Source of the DNA: JAGRMG01 sp047975215
Lineage (GTDB): Bacteria > Pseudomonadota > Alphaproteobacteria > Rhodobacterales > Rhodobacteraceae
Length of the DNA stretch: 64,000 nt
Direction: 5' to 3'
NCBI GenBank assembly: GCA_047975215.1
Contig: JBKEDD010000014.1
Coordinates: 1-64,000, forward strand
Shown: piece by piece, positions 54,236 to 62,236 of the stretch
Position numbering within the stretch: position 1 is the stretch's first letter
Layout of the letters: each line of letters opens with the position of its first letter
Translations under genes and position numbers: made by a program
Notes under the pieces: model-generated
Databases searched by the model: none
Told to the model about the DNA's origin: nothing
The model's input: the letters and a program-made list of their open reading frames with translations, nothing else

Positions 54236-55278
54236 GCGGCGTGTTGGCTCGGATGCCGAAGGCAACTATTCACGCCTGGTATCTTTGCCTCCAAAGGTTT
54301 CAGGCACATACGCGCGGTTGGTCCATAGCTTGACGGTGAGTTCATAAGATATGGGAATAATTCAAGGATTTCATCTTGGGTGACCTTGTCTTGTTGACTG
54401 ATAGCGCGGGCGGTTGGATAAAAGCTCTCAGTCCACACCCCGTCACTAATGACCAACTCGTGTTGATCGAACAGGATGTGAAAGTACTCAACTTCACCAC
54501 CCTCCTGAATAAAAATGTCTTGTCCGTCAACTAGTGCATGGGCTGGGGCGAGAACTGACGAACAACCAAAGTTCAGTTCCACTGACGCTCCTGACACTCT
54601 GATCCGGTGTTGGCGGCTCAAACGCATAGTCGTGGTGTTGCCTATTGCACCAGGCAGAAACACGACCGGTGCGAAGTTGCCCAGCGCAGGAACCTTGCGA
54701 GAGCCGATCCATCGGATTTCTTGGAACCCATGGTCTTTGGTAAGAACGCGAGCTCCGGGAAGGAGTTTTTCAATGGGGCATTCCTCCTGGTCGGTCGTGA
54801 TTAGCGTACCGCGGGCGAAACACACTAACTCGTAACTTGTCGCATCATCAAAGTTCAATCCAGCAAGATTGAGTGAGGTCGCAAAGTTGCTTCCGAAAGT
54901 CACAGACTTCAGATCATTGCCATCAAGCGCCGCGGCAATGCTATCGCTGATGATCATGTAGTATTGCGAAATTCCTCCGACGGTGACTTCGATTATGTTG
55001 ATCGTGCCAGAAACCGTCGATCCGTTGCCTAGAGTGAAAGTCGAGTCCGTGAAATTGAAGCGACCTTCGTACGTGCCTTCAAAAGTTCCATTTCCGTCCA
55101 GATCGATTGTGTCGCCTGGTTGCATGACGCCGGTGCTTCCTACGACTTCCGCATTTAGCGCAGCATCCACAGTCGAAACTAGGTCGCCGCCGGTGAATGA
55201 CCAGGTTGTTCCAAAAAGCGCGGATGTCGGATCGCTCGTGATCGCCAGTTCAACGAGCCTGTTCGTTGAAATCGTCAT
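54232..55278 (-). CDS. Hint-domain protein with N-terminal beta-rich region
   Basis: A 348-residue protein. The first 150 residues are a beta-rich extracellular-like domain (DLDGNGTFEGTYEGRFNFT). The Hint domain starts at C153 (CFARGTLITTDQEECPIEKL), and RLSRQHRIRVSG with H224 is conserved. The last dozen codons (after about residue 335) run to a stop adjoining the IS remnant and may be an accidental tail. GC content (about half) is clearly lower than the flanks. Self-cleavage is possible in the family but not proven. Confidence 0.82.
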   Translation of the reverse strand: MTISTNRLVELAITSDPTSALFGTTWSFTGGDLVSTVDAALNAEVVGSTGVMQPGDTIDLDGNGTFEGTYEGRFNFTDSTFTLGNGSTVSGTINIIEVTVGGISQYYMIISDSIAAALDGNDLKSVTFGSNFATSLNLAGLNFDDATSYELVCFARGTLITTDQEECPIEKLLPGARVLTKDHGFQEIRWIGSRKVPALGNFAPVVFLPGAIGNTTTMRLSRQHRIRVSGASVELNFGCSSVLAPAHALVDGQDIFIQEGGEVEYFHILFDQHELVISDGVWTESFYPTARAISQQDKVTQDEILELFPYLMNSPSSYGPTARMCLKPLEAKIPGVNSCLRHPSQHAA

Positions 55279-55528
55279 GTTTTGCCCCAGTTAACAAACG
55301 CTTTATTTCCAGAGACGCCAGAAGTATGCGCTCTAGCCGACCAAAGTTAGGTTTTTTTTGGGCAACAGCCAGTATGGCGTGTTGACAGGTGTCTTTGAAC
55401 AGCAGAACAACAAGTGCACCAAACACCTTGGCTACGCATTTTCGGCCAGAAAGGGTGACGATCTCGAATAGGTGGTTCGCTTCGTCTGAACAGTTTTGCG
55501 CTGTTTCGTAGGTGGATTTTCCGCTCGG

Positions 55529-55796
55529 CTATGCCGCTACCGGCTTGTGCAGCATCAGCCAGAGGATGACCGGAACCGCCGCGAAAGCCGGGTATCGGCA
55601 GGCCAGCCACCAGCGAACGGCCCGGCCAGCCTTCGGTCAATGGCCGGCCGGCCCGACGGGCCAGGACATGGCCGGTTTGCGGTTGCAGCAGCGCCGCGGT
55701 GGCGGTGAACACGGTATCGGCCAGCACCACGATCCCGGCGGCGGATACGACATGTGCGAACAATATCGGCGCGTGCATCTTCGAGCATGCGCACAT
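55529..55796 (-). pseudogene. Decayed DUF2269-like membrane protein
   Basis: Read leftwards from the Met at 55796, one frame gives MHAPILFAHVVSAA, then VVLADTVFTATAALLQPQTG and RPLTEGW, matching the DUF2269 pattern (HVxSA, VLADWxFTxPAxxxQPxTG, PLTEGW). The later part (PAFAAVPVILWLMLHKPVAA, ending in the stop at 55531-55529) lies in another frame, and expected middle segments are missing. Frameshift and deletion are inferred. Confidence 0.6.
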
Positions 55797-55897
55797 GGAC
55801 AGCCCCGAGATCGTAACGTGCACCGTCCTGCAAGGCGCCTGGCGCCGGTTGTCGCGAAACTGCGGGGCCGGGCGGCAGCGCCCGGCCCCGAACCACG

Positions 55898-58099
55898 TCA
55901 GGCCGCCCTGGCCTGCGGGTCGAAGCGGCCATAGAAGGTTTCGCCCTTGTCGGCCATGTCCCGCAAGAGCGGCGGGCATGCGAACCGCTCGCCGTATTTC
56001 GCGGCCAGTTCGTCGCAGCGATGAGCGGCGTATTCGGCACCGATGATGTCGATCCAGGACAGCGGCCCGCCCGACCAGGGCGCAAAGCCCCAGGCCAGGA
56101 TGGCACCGACATCGCCTTCGCGAATATCCATCAGCACGCCTTCCTCAAGCGCGCGCACCGCTTCCAGCACCTGCGCGAACATCAGCCGTTCCTGCACCTC
56201 GATCAGGTCGGGTTGGGTTTCGGCCAGCGGGTACTTGTCCTGCATGCCTTTCCAGTAGCCGAGGCGCTTGCCGCTTTCGTCATAGTCGAAGAACCCGGCC
56301 TTGGCCTTGCGCCCCAGCCGCCCCTGATCCTCTAGCCAGAAGATCAGGTCGTCGGCGGGGCTTTCGGGATAGGCGTCGCCCATCGCCGCCTTGGTGGCGC
56401 GTGCGATCCTGGCGCCCAGGTCGATGCTGGTCTCGTCGGTCAGTTGCACCGGCCCGACGGGAAAGCCGAGCTGCTGCGCGGCATGATCGATCAGAGGCAT
56501 GGCCACGCCTTCGGTAATCATCCGCGCGCCTTCGTTGACATAGGGGATGATGCAGCGGTTGCAGTAGAAGAACCGCGCATCGTTGACGACGATCGGCGTC
56601 TTGCGGATCTGGCGGACGTAATCCAGCGCCTTGGCCACCGCGCGGTCGCCGGTCTTCTCGCCCTTGATGATCTCGACCAGCAGCATCTTCTCGACGGGCG
56701 AGAAGAAGTGGATGCCGATGAACTGCTCGGGGCGGCTGGACGCCCTGGCAAGCCCGGTGATCGGCAGGGTCGAGGTGTTGGAGGCGAAGATGCAGTCCTC
56801 GGGGATGATCGCCTCGACCTTCCGGGTCATCTCGGCCTTGACCTTGGGGTCTTCGAACACTGCCTCGATGATCAGGTCGCAGCCTTTGAGTTGTTCCAGA
56901 TCCGGGGTTGCGGTGATCAGGTTCAGCATTGCCTCCTTCTTTGCGGGCGTTGCCTTGCCGCGCTTGATGCCCTTGTCGAGATAGGCTTCGCTATAGGCTT
57001 TGCCGCGATCCGCGCTTGCCTGGTCGCGGTCGATCAGCACGACCTCCATGCCCGCCTGGGCGCTGACCAGCGCGATACCAGCGCCCATCATGCCGGCCCC
57101 CAGAACGCCGAGTTTCTTCACCCGTTGGTCGGGAATGCCGTCAGGGCGCACCGCGCCCTTGTCGAGAGCCTCCTTGTTGACGAAGAGCGAACGCATCATG
57201 GCGCTGGAGGACGGGTTCATCAGGACATTGGTGAACCAGCGCGCCTCGATCCTCAGGGCGGTGTCGAAATCGACCAGCGCGCCCTCGTAGACCGCGCTCA
57301 GCAGCGCCTTGGGGGCGGGAAAGGCGCCCTTGGTCTTGCCATTCACCATGGCGTTGGCGCCCACGAAGGTCATGAAACCGGCCGGATGATAGGGGGCGCC
57401 GCCGGGCATCTTGTAGCCCTTGGCATCCCAGGGCTTGACGATGTCGGCATCGCCCGCGTTCAGCACCCATTCGCGAGCGGCGGCAAGCGGGTCGGCGCAG
57501 ACCTCGTCGATCAGCCCGGCGGTCTTGGCCTTCTTGGGCTCGACCATCCTGCCCTCGAGCAGGAAGGGCGAGGCCGCCATCGCGCCCAGCTTGCGCCCCA
57601 GCCGGGTGGTGCCGCCGGCGCCGGGGAAGATGCCGACCATGATCTCGGGCAGGCCGATGCGCGCCTTGGGGTTGTCGGCGGCGAAGATGCGGTGTGTTGC
57701 CAGCGGCAGCTCCAGCCCGATGCCGGCGGCGGTACCGGGCAGGGCGGCGGCGATCGGCTTGCCGCCCTTCCTGGTCTTGGGGTCCATGCCCGCCAGTTCG
57801 ATCTTGCGCAACAGCCCGTGCATCCGCATCACGCCCTCGAAGAAACCGCGCGCCGGGTCATCGCCGACCTCGTCCTTCAGCCGTGCCAGCAGGTTGAGAT
57901 CCATGCCCGCGGCGAAGGATCCCTCCTTGGCCGAGGTGATGACGATGCCCTTGACCGTGTCATCGGCCAGCGCCTCGCCGATCAGCGCGTCGAGTTCCTC
58001 CAGCCCGGTGAAACTCATCACGTTCATGGACTTGCCCGGCACGTCCCAGGTGATGGTGGCAACGCCCTTGGCGTCCTTGCTCATGGTGAAATCGGTCAT
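55898..58099 (-). CDS. fadJ: Fatty-acid oxidation multifunctional enzyme (enoyl-CoA hydratase/3-hydroxyacyl-CoA dehydrogenase)
   Basis: A 733-residue bifunctional beta-oxidation enzyme. The N-terminal crotonase domain has GKPIAAALPGTAAGIGLEL and IFPGAGGTTRLGR. The C-terminal dehydrogenase has the NAD motif GVLGAGMMGAGIALVSAQAG (about 330-349) and HFFSPVEKMLLVEII. It uses acyl-CoA hydrated then oxidised. The start at 58099 is the Met of MTDFTMSKDAKG, two bases downstream of the cupin stop. It is the last gene of the leftward cluster. Confidence 0.93.
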   Translation of the reverse strand: MTDFTMSKDAKGVATITWDVPGKSMNVMSFTGLEELDALIGEALADDTVKGIVITSAKEGSFAAGMDLNLLARLKDEVGDDPARGFFEGVMRMHGLLRKIELAGMDPKTRKGGKPIAAALPGTAAGIGLELPLATHRIFAADNPKARIGLPEIMVGIFPGAGGTTRLGRKLGAMAASPFLLEGRMVEPKKAKTAGLIDEVCADPLAAAREWVLNAGDADIVKPWDAKGYKMPGGAPYHPAGFMTFVGANAMVNGKTKGAFPAPKALLSAVYEGALVDFDTALRIEARWFTNVLMNPSSSAMMRSLFVNKEALDKGAVRPDGIPDQRVKKLGVLGAGMMGAGIALVSAQAGMEVVLIDRDQASADRGKAYSEAYLDKGIKRGKATPAKKEAMLNLITATPDLEQLKGCDLIIEAVFEDPKVKAEMTRKVEAIIPEDCIFASNTSTLPITGLARASSRPEQFIGIHFFSPVEKMLLVEIIKGEKTGDRAVAKALDYVRQIRKTPIVVNDARFFYCNRCIIPYVNEGARMITEGVAMPLIDHAAQQLGFPVGPVQLTDETSIDLGARIARATKAAMGDAYPESPADDLIFWLEDQGRLGRKAKAGFFDYDESGKRLGYWKGMQDKYPLAETQPDLIEVQERLMFAQVLEAVRALEEGVLMDIREGDVGAILAWGFAPWSGGPLSWIDIIGAEYAAHRCDELAAKYGERFACPPLLRDMADKGETFYGRFDPQARAA

Positions 58100-58101
58100 G
58101 T

Positions 58102-58593
58102 CTAGTCTCCGTTCGGCGCGAGGGCCCGCGGGCCGGTCCAGTCGCTGCCATCGTGATAGGTGAATCGGGGCTTGCCGCCCGTTAGGTGGATTTTCATGTC
58201 GACATCGCCGTAGGTCGCCACCTCGTCGGGCGCCTTCGTGCCGACGACGAGAAAGCGCGCCAGCGCGCCCGACCGGTTGACGAGGCGATGGGCGTTGGCA
58301 ACGCCGGCCTTCCAGGCCGCGCAATCGCCCTGCCGCATGGGCGTTTCGCCGCCGTCCTCGACCAGCACGAGTTCGCCTTCCAGAACCATGGCGAACTCGT
58401 CCTCCTTCAGGTGCCAGTGGCGCAGGGATGCCACCGCACCGGGCTGAAGCGTGACGATGTTGACCCCGAACTGGGTCAGACCGGCAAGATCGCCCAGCCG
58501 TTGCGAGGACCGCCCCGCCATTTGTTCCGCAGAGGGGGCGGGGTAGATGGACCCGGTCTTGACCGGGGCGGCGGCGATGTCGAGCCTGGGCAT
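58102..58593 (-). CDS. Cupin-domain protein inside the beta-oxidation cluster
   Basis: A 163-residue protein with the two-motif cupin fold: HWHLKEDEFAMVLEGELVLV (about 59-78) with two His and a Glu, and then a second motif with AHRLVNRSGALARFLVVG. Likely a small metal-binding beta-barrel. It overlaps the thiolase by one base (TGATG) and is followed by fadJ two bases later. Its role in fatty-acid breakdown is not known. Confidence 0.87.
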   Translation of the reverse strand: MPRLDIAAAPVKTGSIYPAPSAEQMAGRSSQRLGDLAGLTQFGVNIVTLQPGAVASLRHWHLKEDEFAMVLEGELVLVEDGGETPMRQGDCAAWKAGVANAHRLVNRSGALARFLVVGTKAPDEVATYGDVDMKIHLTGGKPRFTYHDGSDWTGPRALAPNGD

Positions 58594-59804
58594 CAGACTC
58601 GCTCGATGATGGTGGCGGCACCCATGCCGGATGCGATGCAAAGCGTGGCCAGCCCGGTGGCCTTGTCCTGACGCTCCAACTCGTCCAGCACGGTGCCGAT
58701 GATCATCGCGCCGGTCGCTCCCAGCGGATGCCCCATGGCGATCGAACCGCCGTTGACGTTGACGCGGTCGAAATCGACATCGAAGGCCTGGCAGAAACGC
58801 AGAACCACGGCGGCGAAGGCCTCGTTGACCTCGAACAGGTCGATATCGCCGATCTCCATGCCGGTCTCGCGCAGGATCTTCTCGGTCACCGGCACAGGGC
58901 CGGTCAGCATGATCGTCGGATCGGTGCCGATCTTGGCGGTGGCGCGGATCCGGGCGCGGGGTTTGAGCCCCCACTTCTGCCCGAATTCCTTGTTGCCGAT
59001 CAGTACCGCGGCGGCGCCATCGACGATACCGCTGGAATTGCCGGCATGGTGGATATGCTCGATCTTCTCAAGGTGGGGGTATTTAAGCAATGCCACGTTG
59101 TCAAAGCCCGGCATCTGCTCGCCCATCATCTGAAACGACGGGTTCAGCGCGCCCAGGCTTTGCATGTCGGTCTGCGGGCGCATGTATTCGTCGTGGTCGA
59201 GAATCGGCAGCCCGTTCTGGTCGCGCACGGTGATGACCGATTTCGCGAAGCGGCCCTCGTCCCAGGCCAGCTTGGCGCGGCGCTGGCTCTCAACGGCCAG
59301 CGCGTCGGCCTGGTCGCGGGAAAAGCCGTACTCGGTGGCGATGATGTCGGCGGAAATCCCCTGCGGCACGAAGTACTTCTCCATCGCCAGCGTGGGGTCG
59401 ACGGCGATGGCCGCGCCGTCGCTGCCCATGGCGACGCGGCCCATCATCTCGACCCCGCCGGCGATATAGGCCTCGCCGGCGCCGCCCTTCACCTGGTTGG
59501 CGGCCAGGTTGACCGCCTCCATGCCGCTCGCGCAAAAGCGGTTGATGGCCAGCCCGGGAATGGACTCGTCGAGATCGGAGGCCAGCACCGCCGAACGCGC
59601 CAGGCAGCCGCCCTGTTCCATGACCTGGGTGACGTTGCCCCAGATCACGTCTTCGACGGCATGACCGTCGAGGTTGTTGCGTTCCTTGACGGCGTTCAGG
59701 GTGAGCGCCGAGAGGCGCAGGCTGGTCACTTCGTGCAGGGCGCCGTCCTTGCGGCCACGCCCGCGCGGTGTGCGCAGGGCGTCGTAGATATAGGAGTCTG
59801 TCAT
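58593..59804 (-). CDS. fadA: Acetyl-CoA C-acyltransferase (3-ketoacyl-CoA thiolase)
   Basis: A 403-residue thiolase. The reactive Cys is in AINRFCASGMEAVNLAANQV (about 85-104), the His and second Cys in GGSIAMGHPLGATGAM and TLCIASGMGAATIIERV. It cleaves 3-ketoacyl-CoA, the final step of the cycle. Encoded between GST and cupin in the leftward cluster. Confidence 0.94.
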   Translation of the reverse strand: MTDSYIYDALRTPRGRGRKDGALHEVTSLRLSALTLNAVKERNNLDGHAVEDVIWGNVTQVMEQGGCLARSAVLASDLDESIPGLAINRFCASGMEAVNLAANQVKGGAGEAYIAGGVEMMGRVAMGSDGAAIAVDPTLAMEKYFVPQGISADIIATEYGFSRDQADALAVESQRRAKLAWDEGRFAKSVITVRDQNGLPILDHDEYMRPQTDMQSLGALNPSFQMMGEQMPGFDNVALLKYPHLEKIEHIHHAGNSSGIVDGAAAVLIGNKEFGQKWGLKPRARIRATAKIGTDPTIMLTGPVPVTEKILRETGMEIGDIDLFEVNEAFAAVVLRFCQAFDVDFDRVNVNGGSIAMGHPLGATGAMIIGTVLDELERQDKATGLATLCIASGMGAATIIERV

Positions 59805-59815
59805 GGTCGTCTCCT

Positions 59816-60454
59816 TCAGGCGCGGTCCGACGGGTTGCCGGGCATCAGATCATAGGGGTGTTTCCAGCCGGGCAGGGCGGCGATACCGTCCAGCCAGCGG
59901 TCGATATCGGGCCATTCGGCCCGGTCGAACCCGAACGGTTCGGGATAATAGAGGTAGCCGCAGCAGCTGAGATCCGCATTGGTGGGTCCGTCGCCGACGA
60001 TCCAGTCGCGGCCCTTCAGGTGGTTGTCGAGAAGGCCATAGGCGGCCCTCAGGCGGCCCTGGTTGAAGGCGATCACCTCGGCCGGGCGCTTGCCGGCGGG
60101 CAGGAAGTTCATCAGGAACCGGGTCATCCCGGCCATCGAGCTCAGCTTGTGATTGTCCCACAGCACCCAGCGCAGGATCTCGTAGTCATCCTCGCGTGTC
60201 GCGCCGCCGAACCTGCCCGACTTCTCGGTGACATAGGCCTGGATGCAGCCCGACTGGCCGATCCGGAAATCGCCGTCGACCAGCGCCGGCGCCTCGCCCA
60301 GTTCGTTGACATTTGCGCGGTAGTCCGGGGTCCGGGTCTCGCCGTTGAAGAAATCGACGAAGACGGGCTGCCAGTCGAGACCGGAAAGCTGCAGCGCCAG
60401 CGCCGCCTTGTAGGAATTGCCGCTTTCGCCGAAACAATGCAATTTGATGGTCAT
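59816..60454 (-). CDS. Glutathione S-transferase
   Basis: A 212-residue protein of the GST fold. The N-terminal thioredoxin-like half has GESGNSYKAALALQLSGLDW, with Ser/Asn rather than Cys in the active-site position, and the C-terminal helical half has DNHLKGRDWIVGDGPTNADL. The Met at 60454 is chosen, 12 bases after GGGGAGG; the earlier Met at 60466 is directly at that site. It sits beside the beta-oxidation genes and could protect against reactive acyl products, an inference only. Confidence 0.88.
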   Translation of the reverse strand: MTIKLHCFGESGNSYKAALALQLSGLDWQPVFVDFFNGETRTPDYRANVNELGEAPALVDGDFRIGQSGCIQAYVTEKSGRFGGATREDDYEILRWVLWDNHKLSSMAGMTRFLMNFLPAGKRPAEVIAFNQGRLRAAYGLLDNHLKGRDWIVGDGPTNADLSCCGYLYYPEPFGFDRAEWPDIDRWLDGIAALPGWKHPYDLMPGNPSDRA

Positions 60455-60480
60455 GATGTTCTTCATCCTCCCCGAGGCGT

Positions 60481-60546
60481 CTGTGGCGGGGGCGGAGTGG
60501 GGGTTTCACACCCCCACACCCCCGTGGAGTTTATCGGCAAGATGAA
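60481..60546 (-). repeat. Dispersed intergenic repeat, copy C
   Basis: On the minus strand it opens TTCATCTTGCCGATAAACTC and then a C/G-rich palindromic tail (GGGGGTGTGGGGGTGT ... ACCCCC). Same order of parts as copy B. Confidence 0.62.
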
Positions 60547-60695
60547 TACGGGTCCGTTCATCTTGCGTTAACTTCGATGCCGCTATCGTGGTTCTGCGCC
60601 GCGGGCTGGAGAGCCGGGCGGCGTGCAAGGTGAAGCCCCGTCCCTTCGGCCTCGGCGTATCGCCGCCCGAAAGGGGCGGGGTGGACCGCCCCGGC

Positions 60696-60738
60696 TTCAT
60701 CTTGCCCGAAAAACTCCTGCCCGCCGCCCGACAGGCGG
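60696..60738 (+). repeat. Dispersed intergenic repeat, copy D
   Basis: TTCATCTTGCCCGAAAAACT followed by CCTGCCCGCCGCCCGACAGG. Same opening as copies A-C with a shorter tail. Confidence 0.55.
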
Positions 60739-60795
60739 CTTTGTCGCCGACAGGGCAGGCTCCCGCGGGTGCGGCTTGCGCTGCGCTTGAGGGGT

Positions 60796-61953
60796 TCAAA
60801 GCGACCTCGCGATCAGTTCCTTCATGATTTCGTTGGTGCCGCCATAGATCCGCTGAACCCGCGCGTCGGCCCACATCTCGCCGATCGCGTATTCCATCAT
60901 GAATCCATAGCCGCCATGCAGCTGCAGGCACTCGTCCAGTACCTCACCCTGGGTGTCGGTCGTCCAGTATTTCGCCATCGCCGCCTTGTCGACGCTCAGT
61001 TCGCCCCTCAGGTGCTCGGCCATGCATTCGTTCAGGAAGGCGCGCGCCACCATCGTCTTGGTCTTGCATTCGGCCAGCTTGAAACGCGTGTTCTGGAACT
61101 GGGTCAGCGGACCGCCGAACGCCTCGCGTTCGCGGCAATAGCGAATAGTGCGTTCGACGGCACCTTCCATGGCGCCGACCGCGCCGCAGGCAATCGAAAG
61201 GCGTTCCTGTGGCAGTTGCTCCATCATCTGGTAAAAGCCGCGGTTCTCCTCGCCGCCCAGGAGGTTTTCGGGCGCAACCTCGACATCGTCGAAGAACAGT
61301 TCGGACGTGTCGGCGGCGTGCATGCCGATCTTTTCCAGGTTGCGGCCGCGCTGGAAGCCCGCCGCGCCGTCGGTTTCCACCACCATCAGCGAGATGCCCT
61401 TGGCGCCCTGGGCCGGGTCGGTCTTGGCGGCGACCACGATCAGGTTGGCGTGCTGGCCGTTGGAGATGAAGGTTTTCTGGCCCGAAAGCCGGTAGCAGTT
61501 GCCTTCGCGCACGGCGCGGGTCCTGATCGCCTGCACGTCCGATCCGGTCGCCGGTTCGGTCATCGCCAGCGCCGCGACCAGTTCGCCGCTCACCAGTCCG
61601 GGCAGCCAGCGTTTCTTCTGTTCCTCGGTGCCGTAGGCCAGGATGTAGTGGCCGACGATGGGCGAATGGATCGGAAAACCCCAGCTGGCCAGGTTGGCCC
61701 GCATGCTTTCGATCATGATTGCCGCCTCGTGGCCGAAATCGCCGCCCGCGCCGCCGTATTCGCCGGGGATCGAGGGGCAGAGCAGGCCCAGCGCGCCGGC
61801 CTGGGCCCAGATGTCGCGGTCCATCTCGCCCTGCTTGCGCCATCTTTCGAATTTCGGCGCCCATTCCCTTTCGATGAACTGCGCCGTCATCTCGGCAAGC
61901 ATGCGGTGGTCGTCGTTCATCCACGCGGACGATTTGGCGAAACTGTCTCTCAT
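60796..61953 (-). CDS. Acyl-CoA dehydrogenase
   Basis: A 385-residue FAD enzyme performing the first oxidation of an acyl-CoA. Motifs are AMTEPATGSDVQAI (about 145-158) and the C-terminal LHGGYGFMMEYAIGEMWADA (about 346-365). The catalytic base and chain-length class are not certain from reading. It is read leftwards after the small 70-residue gene. Confidence 0.93.
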   Translation of the reverse strand: MRDSFAKSSAWMNDDHRMLAEMTAQFIEREWAPKFERWRKQGEMDRDIWAQAGALGLLCPSIPGEYGGAGGDFGHEAAIMIESMRANLASWGFPIHSPIVGHYILAYGTEEQKKRWLPGLVSGELVAALAMTEPATGSDVQAIRTRAVREGNCYRLSGQKTFISNGQHANLIVVAAKTDPAQGAKGISLMVVETDGAAGFQRGRNLEKIGMHAADTSELFFDDVEVAPENLLGGEENRGFYQMMEQLPQERLSIACGAVGAMEGAVERTIRYCREREAFGGPLTQFQNTRFKLAECKTKTMVARAFLNECMAEHLRGELSVDKAAMAKYWTTDTQGEVLDECLQLHGGYGFMMEYAIGEMWADARVQRIYGGTNEIMKELIARSL

Positions 61954-61969
61954 CTCGGTCCTCCGGGGC

Positions 61970-62182
61970 TCAACGCTTGCGCTCGTCCAGTTCGGAATTG
62001 AACAGCCGCAGGCGGTGGGTCAGGTTGTCGTTGTCGGTGACGCTGTCGAAGTTCTCGAACAGGAAGGACAGCGCCTCGCCCTCGTCGAGCCCGGCCTCGG
62101 CCGCAAAGCGTTTCAGGCGCCGGTAGCCGTCCTCGGTCATGGCGACAGGGAAGCGGCGGGTCAGGCGGAAGCGTTTGGGCAT
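61970..62182 (-). CDS. Small hypothetical protein between two acyl-CoA dehydrogenases
   Basis: A 70-residue basic/acidic protein. The layout FPVAMTEDGYRRLKRFAAEA then EGEALSFLFENF resembles a ribbon-helix-helix (strand, helix, helix), so a DNA-binding or antitoxin-like role is possible but not proven. The ATG at 62182 gives MPKRFRLTRRFPV. No partner toxin is seen; its position suggests co-expression with the dehydrogenases. Confidence 0.68.
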   Translation of the reverse strand: MPKRFRLTRRFPVAMTEDGYRRLKRFAAEAGLDEGEALSFLFENFDSVTDNDNLTHRLRLFNSELDERKR

Positions 62183-62236
62183 GTCGGTCCTCGGGGTCGG
62201 GCGGCGGGGCGGGGGCGCGCCCACCCCGCCGCGGGA

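Larger units (their letters stand above)
60455..60795. other. Noncoding region made largely of dispersed repeats
   Basis: The 341-base gap holds three copies or part copies of the TTCATCTTGC repeat: 60481-60546 (minus orientation, reading TTCATCTTGCCGATAAACTC), a short copy at 60558 (TTCATCTTGCGTTAACTTC), and 60696-60738. The first two face each other (CAAGATGAA at 60538 and TTCATCTTG at 60558, 11 bases apart), with a GC-rich palindrome elsewhere. No credible gene. It may separate the GST-thiolase-fadJ unit from the dehydrogenase genes. Confidence 0.6.

Noticed and set aside
56444..58105. A 553-codon rightward frame antisense to fadJ
   Set aside because: Shadow frame with low-complexity content.
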